Assembly: GCA_017461285.1 (NCBI GenBank)
Contig: JAFTYS010000029.1
Location: forward strand, 1-34,327
DNA: 34,327 nucleotides
Origin: Bacteroidales bacterium
Lineage (GTDB): Bacteria; Bacteroidota; Bacteroidia; Bacteroidales; UBA932
Reading direction: 5' to 3'
The notes beneath the pieces were generated by a model, which worked only from the letters and a program-made list of their open reading frames with translations, searched no databases and was not told where the DNA came from. The translations under genes and the position numbers were made by a program. Of the stretch, positions 31,019-34,327 are shown in pieces (positions within the stretch are counted from its first letter, which is position 1; the number at the start of each line of letters is the position of its first letter).

Positions 31019-31883
31019 TATTGTATTAAAGGAAGATGCGTCCAATAGAGGCGAGATCGTATTGTATCAGCCGGATGATGTGACAAGGTTGGAGGTAAGA
31101 GTCAATGAAGATACTGTATGGTTGACACAGGCTCAATTATCCTCTTTATTTCAAAAAGACCAGTCAGTGATAGCAAGGCATATCAAGAATGTATTTTCTG
31201 AAGGTGAATTGAATGAGGAAGGTAATATGCATATTTTGCATAATACTTTATCCAGATATAAACCGGTCAGAATATATAGTCTGGATGTGATTATTTCTGT
31301 AGGATATAGAGTCAGATCATTTCGTGGAACTCAATTCCGGCGTTGGGCGAATACTGTACTGAAGGAGTATCTGTTAAAAGGATATTCCATTAACCAGCGT
31401 CTCAATGCAATTGAAGATAAGCTGGACAGAAAAATGATGGAATACGAGCATCGCCTGGTCGAAAATGAACAGAAAATCGATTTCTTCGTCCGTACCTCCT
31501 TGCCTCCTGTTGAAGGTGTTTTCTATGACGGACAGATTTTTGATGCCTATGTATTTGCTACTGATCTGGTACGTTCTGCAAAGCATTCAATTATCCTTAT
31601 CGATAACTACATAGATGAAAGCGTCCTGCTGATGTTATCCAAGCGGGATGCCGGAGTATCAGCCGAAATCCATACAGGACGTGCTACAGAGACCTTGAAA
31701 CAGGATGTTGCCAGACATAATGCCCAATATCCACCGATAAAACTGACTGAAAAGCAAAATATCCACGACCGTTTCATGATTATAGACGAAGATGTCTATC
31801 ACATAGGCGCATCCTTAAAAGATTTGGGAAAGAAACTCTTTGCTTTCTCCAAGATGACAATCTCTAAAGATCTGCTGATATGA
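31011..31883 (+). CDS. RhuM-family protein fused to a phospholipase-D-like domain
   Basis: This 290-residue protein has an N-terminal RhuM-type region (about 17-135: IVLYQPDDVTRLEVRVNEDT, VWLTQAQLSSLFQKDQSVIA with a DNA-binding helix-turn-helix, then YSLDVIISVGYRVRSFRGTQ and FRRWANTVLKEYLLKG), a coiled coil (about 130-165) and a C-terminal PLD-like domain (about 170-290). The latter contains IHDRFMIIDEDVYHIGAS, which fits the HKD pattern HxK-x4-D-x6-GS with Arg254 in place of Lys (His252, Asp259, Gly266, Ser268). A single motif would need a dimer for catalysis. RhuM proteins occur often in accessory islands and beside restriction systems; function is not known. Base composition is more AT-rich than the sugar-utilisation genes. 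Inverted repeats sit at both its start and stop. Confidence 0.88.
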   Translation: MGNIVLKEDASNRGEIVLYQPDDVTRLEVRVNEDTVWLTQAQLSSLFQKDQSVIARHIKNVFSEGELNEEGNMHILHNTLSRYKPVRIYSLDVIISVGYRVRSFRGTQFRRWANTVLKEYLLKGYSINQRLNAIEDKLDRKMMEYEHRLVENEQKIDFFVRTSLPPVEGVFYDGQIFDAYVFATDLVRSAKHSIILIDNYIDESVLLMLSKRDAGVSAEIHTGRATETLKQDVARHNAQYPPIKLTEKQNIHDRFMIIDEDVYHIGASLKDLGKKLFAFSKMTISKDLLI

Positions 31884-31966
31884 TACCCCGGACCCCGGAT
31901 GTGCGCGAGCGGAGCATTTCCCTATGCTCCTGCGGAGCGAGCAACATCCGGGGTCCGGGGTATCAT
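31880..31966. repeat. Long bifurcated palindrome at the RhuM 3' end
   Basis: Two 23-bp arms, 31880-31902 and 31944-31966, are perfect inverted copies. Each arm holds a tandem heptamer (CCCCGGA twice on the left). The 41-bp centre has its own hairpin GGAGCAT/ATGCTCC (31911-31917 and 31924-31930). The RhuM stop codon at 31881-31883 lies within the left arm. No T-run follows, so it is not a typical terminator; it looks like a REP/BIME-like mobile palindrome that may also end transcription between the convergent genes. Confidence 0.8.
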
Positions 31967-31980
31967 GTAAGACAGCGGGA

Positions 31981-34327
31981 TCAGTGGGTTCCTGTACAGT
32001 CAGCGTATGTTACAAGTGTGGTGTAACCGCCTCCGACCAGTGGAAGTCCGCTGCCGCTTGTGTCCTTCGAACATGAGCATACGGCAGGCTGGTCTGTCGG
32101 AGTGTATTTTTCTAAATATACAAATCCTGCTATGCTGCCAATGTAATCCGTTTCCCCATTTTTCTTTTGAGAGATAGTGCCGGAATTTTCACAAGAATTG
32201 AATACAATGGATCTGAAGTCAAGGTAACCGACTATTCCTGCCGTAAATGAATCGTTATATTCTACACCATCACTGTGGATGTCTCCGCTGTTCTTGCATG
32301 AATCGATAAGGGCTGAATTTGAGGCGAGTCCTAAAATACCTGCAGTGTAATTGTTGCTGCTGCATTCTCCGCTTGACACCCTTGCTTTATTATGGCAATC
32401 CTTTATATACAGGTTTGAGGAAGCCTGATTACCGACTATACCTCCGACGTACATAGTGCTTCCGTCCTTTGAAGTCACGTTGACATTACCCTCATTGATG
32501 CAATTGGTGATAGCAGGAAAAACAACATATTCACTACCGACATAGTCGCTCTTGCCGGAAGCTAATCCTGCTATTCCACCTGCCCTGCAGTGATATGCAA
32601 AACCGCAATTGACATCTCCATTGTTAACGCAGTCTGATAATCTGATGCCGCATCCACCTATGAAACCTGCGATAGCAGTAGTCAGAGATGTGGATATACC
32701 GGAATTGGTATTCTGGTTGTAATATATATCTGCATTGTTGGTACAGTTGGATATGGTTTTGCCGCCCGATGAGGCTTCTCCTGCAAATCCTCCAGCAAAG
32801 ATAGTACCTTTCACGAAGTCAATATGAACCTCACCTTCGTTGGTGGAATCTACAACACCGGAAGTCAGATAACCGAATAATCCACCTACAGATGCTTCTT
32901 TGATTATGGTATCATATTCAGGACATGCAAGAATCTTACCGGTATTTGAAGCATTCCCGACCTCTCCTACAGAGCATACTCCACCTATTCCTCCGATATA
33001 CAACTCGTTTTTATCAAAGTAGTTACCTGTGAAGATGCCGCCCGTGATATCTGCGTGATTATTGACGTCAGTCAGTTTCGTGTCATCACGTCCGTATATA
33101 TCACCTGCTATACCTCCAACTTTCGAACTGCCATAGTCATTGTATTCAAGGACATTGATTTCAGGACCATATACCTGCGAATGATTGTTTAGTTCTGAAG
33201 CGCTTTTCTGAACATGACAATAACCGAATATACCTCCCGTAAAAGCCGTTTCATATCCAGCGCCGTATACTTTACCTCTGTTGGTCAATCCTTTGGCATT
33301 TATGTAATTTCCATATCCTACCAGTCCTCCTACATGAGAATAACCTAGTAATGGGGATACCTTGCCACCCCTTATTTCGCCTTTGTTCTCACAGTCCGAA
33401 ATGAATACTTCTCCCTTCCCCTCGAAATAACCTACCAGACCACCAAGATATAAATACTGCATATTATCTACAGTAAAATCTCCACCTGTCACATTACCTG
33501 AATTTGTGCAGGAGTCGATTTCCAATTCCTGACCATATCCGACAATGGAGCCGATGTATGCACTATTCGTTGGGGATAAGGCATGTTGTGCATCGACAAC
33601 GGCAGTCATATTGAGATTCTTTATAGTAACATTTCCGTCACCTTTCGGCATCCAGCAATGTCCAAAAAGACCGAAATAGAGATTTCCTTCTTCTGTAAGT
33701 TGAGATACAGGCACCATTTTTCCGCTGATCGTATGACCGCCACCGTCAAAATGACCGTTGAAAGCCTTGAAAACTTCGTATCTGTAACTGTCGCCCAGTC
33801 CCATTCCGATAGGAGTCCAGCCCTTGGCCTGAATGACATTTCCGGAACCGTCGACTACGTCATAGTCGCTGTCGATTTCAATATCATGGGTAAGACGGTA
33901 ATGTTTTCCCATGGTCTTGAATGTCTTTTCATCATCATAATCGTTCTGTTCATGAATATCTTCATCGCCGTAATTCGCCTGATCGATAAGCCACTGGAGG
34001 TCGTTCGCGGTGTGGATGATATATGGATCGTTCTCGGTTCCGCTGCCAGGCACGAAGGTGGAAGCCTCGATGCCGTTGTACCATCTGTAACCGCCTGCAC
34101 CGCTCTGGTTGACTGTAACTGTGTCCTTATGTTCTGTTGTTTTTGACTTGAACACTATGTATCCGTTACGTCCTTGAACTTCGCTGTTGGCAGCGACAAC
34201 AAATGAATGGGTACTTTCAGCAAGTGCCTTGGTGTCTGTGCTGCTGATCCAGCTGTCCTTTATCTCTACGTCATAATCAACGGTGGATTTGACCTTGACT
34301 TCTATAGTTCCTCCGTCCTTTACGACA
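31981..34327 (-). CDS. BACON and GLUG-repeat surface protein (5' part beyond the window)
   Basis: The minus-strand frame is open from the right edge to a TGA at 31981, so at least 781 C-terminal residues are present. The GTG at 34155 is not a real start: the frame upstream of it encodes most of a BACON domain (VEIKDSWISS, then SFVVAANSEVQGRNGYIVF and TVTVNQSG). After it come an FVPGSGTENDPYIIHTANDL segment and about 14 imperfect GLUG-like repeats of 40-60 residues, each with a glycine-rich GGLVGY-type strand and a CxNxGxV-type turn. The C-terminus is a short Cys-containing tail (VCSCSKDTSGSGLP). The repeats predict a right-handed beta-solenoid, probably surface-exposed or secreted, acting as adhesin or matrix protein. 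No enzyme motif is seen. It is convergent with the RhuM gene across the palindrome. Confidence 0.85.
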   Translation of the reverse strand, partial: VVKDGGTIEVKVKSTVDYDVEIKDSWISSTDTKALAESTHSFVVAANSEVQGRNGYIVFKSKTTEHKDTVTVNQSGAGGYRWYNGIEASTFVPGSGTENDPYIIHTANDLQWLIDQANYGDEDIHEQNDYDDEKTFKTMGKHYRLTHDIEIDSDYDVVDGSGNVIQAKGWTPIGMGLGDSYRYEVFKAFNGHFDGGGHTISGKMVPVSQLTEEGNLYFGLFGHCWMPKGDGNVTIKNLNMTAVVDAQHALSPTNSAYIGSIVGYGQELEIDSCTNSGNVTGGDFTVDNMQYLYLGGLVGYFEGKGEVFISDCENKGEIRGGKVSPLLGYSHVGGLVGYGNYINAKGLTNRGKVYGAGYETAFTGGIFGYCHVQKSASELNNHSQVYGPEINVLEYNDYGSSKVGGIAGDIYGRDDTKLTDVNNHADITGGIFTGNYFDKNELYIGGIGGVCSVGEVGNASNTGKILACPEYDTIIKEASVGGLFGYLTSGVVDSTNEGEVHIDFVKGTIFAGGFAGEASSGGKTISNCTNNADIYYNQNTNSGISTSLTTAIAGFIGGCGIRLSDCVNNGDVNCGFAYHCRAGGIAGLASGKSDYVGSEYVVFPAITNCINEGNVNVTSKDGSTMYVGGIVGNQASSNLYIKDCHNKARVSSGECSSNNYTAGILGLASNSALIDSCKNSGDIHSDGVEYNDSFTAGIVGYLDFRSIVFNSCENSGTISQKKNGETDYIGSIAGFVYLEKYTPTDQPAVCSCSKDTSGSGLPLVGGGYTTLVTYADCTGTH

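Noticed and set aside
30859..31086. Minus-strand open frame of 75 residues before the RhuM gene
   Set aside because: It crosses the inverted repeat and the RhuM start and has a low-complexity aromatic composition; no sign of being a gene.
25417..31883. CRISPR array, tRNA or rRNA genes
   Set aside because: I looked for regularly spaced repeats and tRNA-like cloverleaf patterns here and in the rest of the window and saw none; no scan by program was possible.
34153..34155. GTG as start of the GLUG-repeat gene
   Set aside because: The frame stays open to the window edge and encodes a BACON domain across this point, so the real start is outside the window.

Overview
The window looks like a gut or rumen Bacteroidales chromosome (Prevotella, Bacteroides or Cryptobacteroides-like; I cannot name the genus). 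The reasons are the SusC/SusD pair, the many lipoproteins with short lipoboxes, BACON and GLUG surface modules, and repeated TAnnTTTG-type -7 promoter boxes instead of sigma70 -10 boxes. The genes are densely packed, with many 4-25 bp overlaps.

Layout. Positions 1-2281 hold the 3' end of an unidentified gene, an NhaC-like antiporter (minus strand) and queH, the last two fired from a symmetric divergent promoter. Positions 2278-25416 form a large polysaccharide utilisation region. Its left, minus-strand arm is read from about 8.53 kb: GH53 endo-beta-1,4-galactanase, GH2 beta-galactosidase, an S8 subtilase lipoprotein and a small lipocalin-like lipoprotein. In the middle is a SusR-like membrane-spanning regulator (plus strand). 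A 328-bp regulatory gap follows, with repeated CCACTTTT motifs, a perfect hairpin and a TAnnTTTG promoter. The right, plus-strand arm is SusC, SusD, a very large surface glycan-binding lipoprotein with three internal repeats, a strong terminator, then GH16, GH3, a CotH-kinase-like lipoprotein and GH30.

Functionally the right arm reads as a beta-1,3/1,6-glucan (laminarin-like or fungal glucan) system: a surface binding protein captures glucan, GH16 cuts beta-1,3 chains, GH30 cuts beta-1,6 linkages, SusCD imports oligosaccharides, and GH3 releases glucose. The left arm reads as pectic beta-1,4-galactan breakdown (GH53 then GH2), with an added protease. The two arms have different predicted substrates but meet at one regulator gene. 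The unexplained members are the CotH kinase homologue, the subtilase/lipocalin pair and the repeat domains of the binding protein.

Positions 25417-29025 are housekeeping: recO and rdgB (minus, overlapping), then an S41 processing peptidase and a HAD phosphatase (plus, overlapping). Positions 29003-29874 carry a winged-helix regulator with a six-helix membrane protein. From about 29.9 kb the DNA becomes more AT-rich and accessory: a DUF4160/DUF2442-HTH pair resembling a toxin-antitoxin module, a RhuM protein fused to a phospholipase-D-like domain bracketed by inverted repeats, and the 3' part of a BACON-GLUG repeat surface protein that runs off the right edge.
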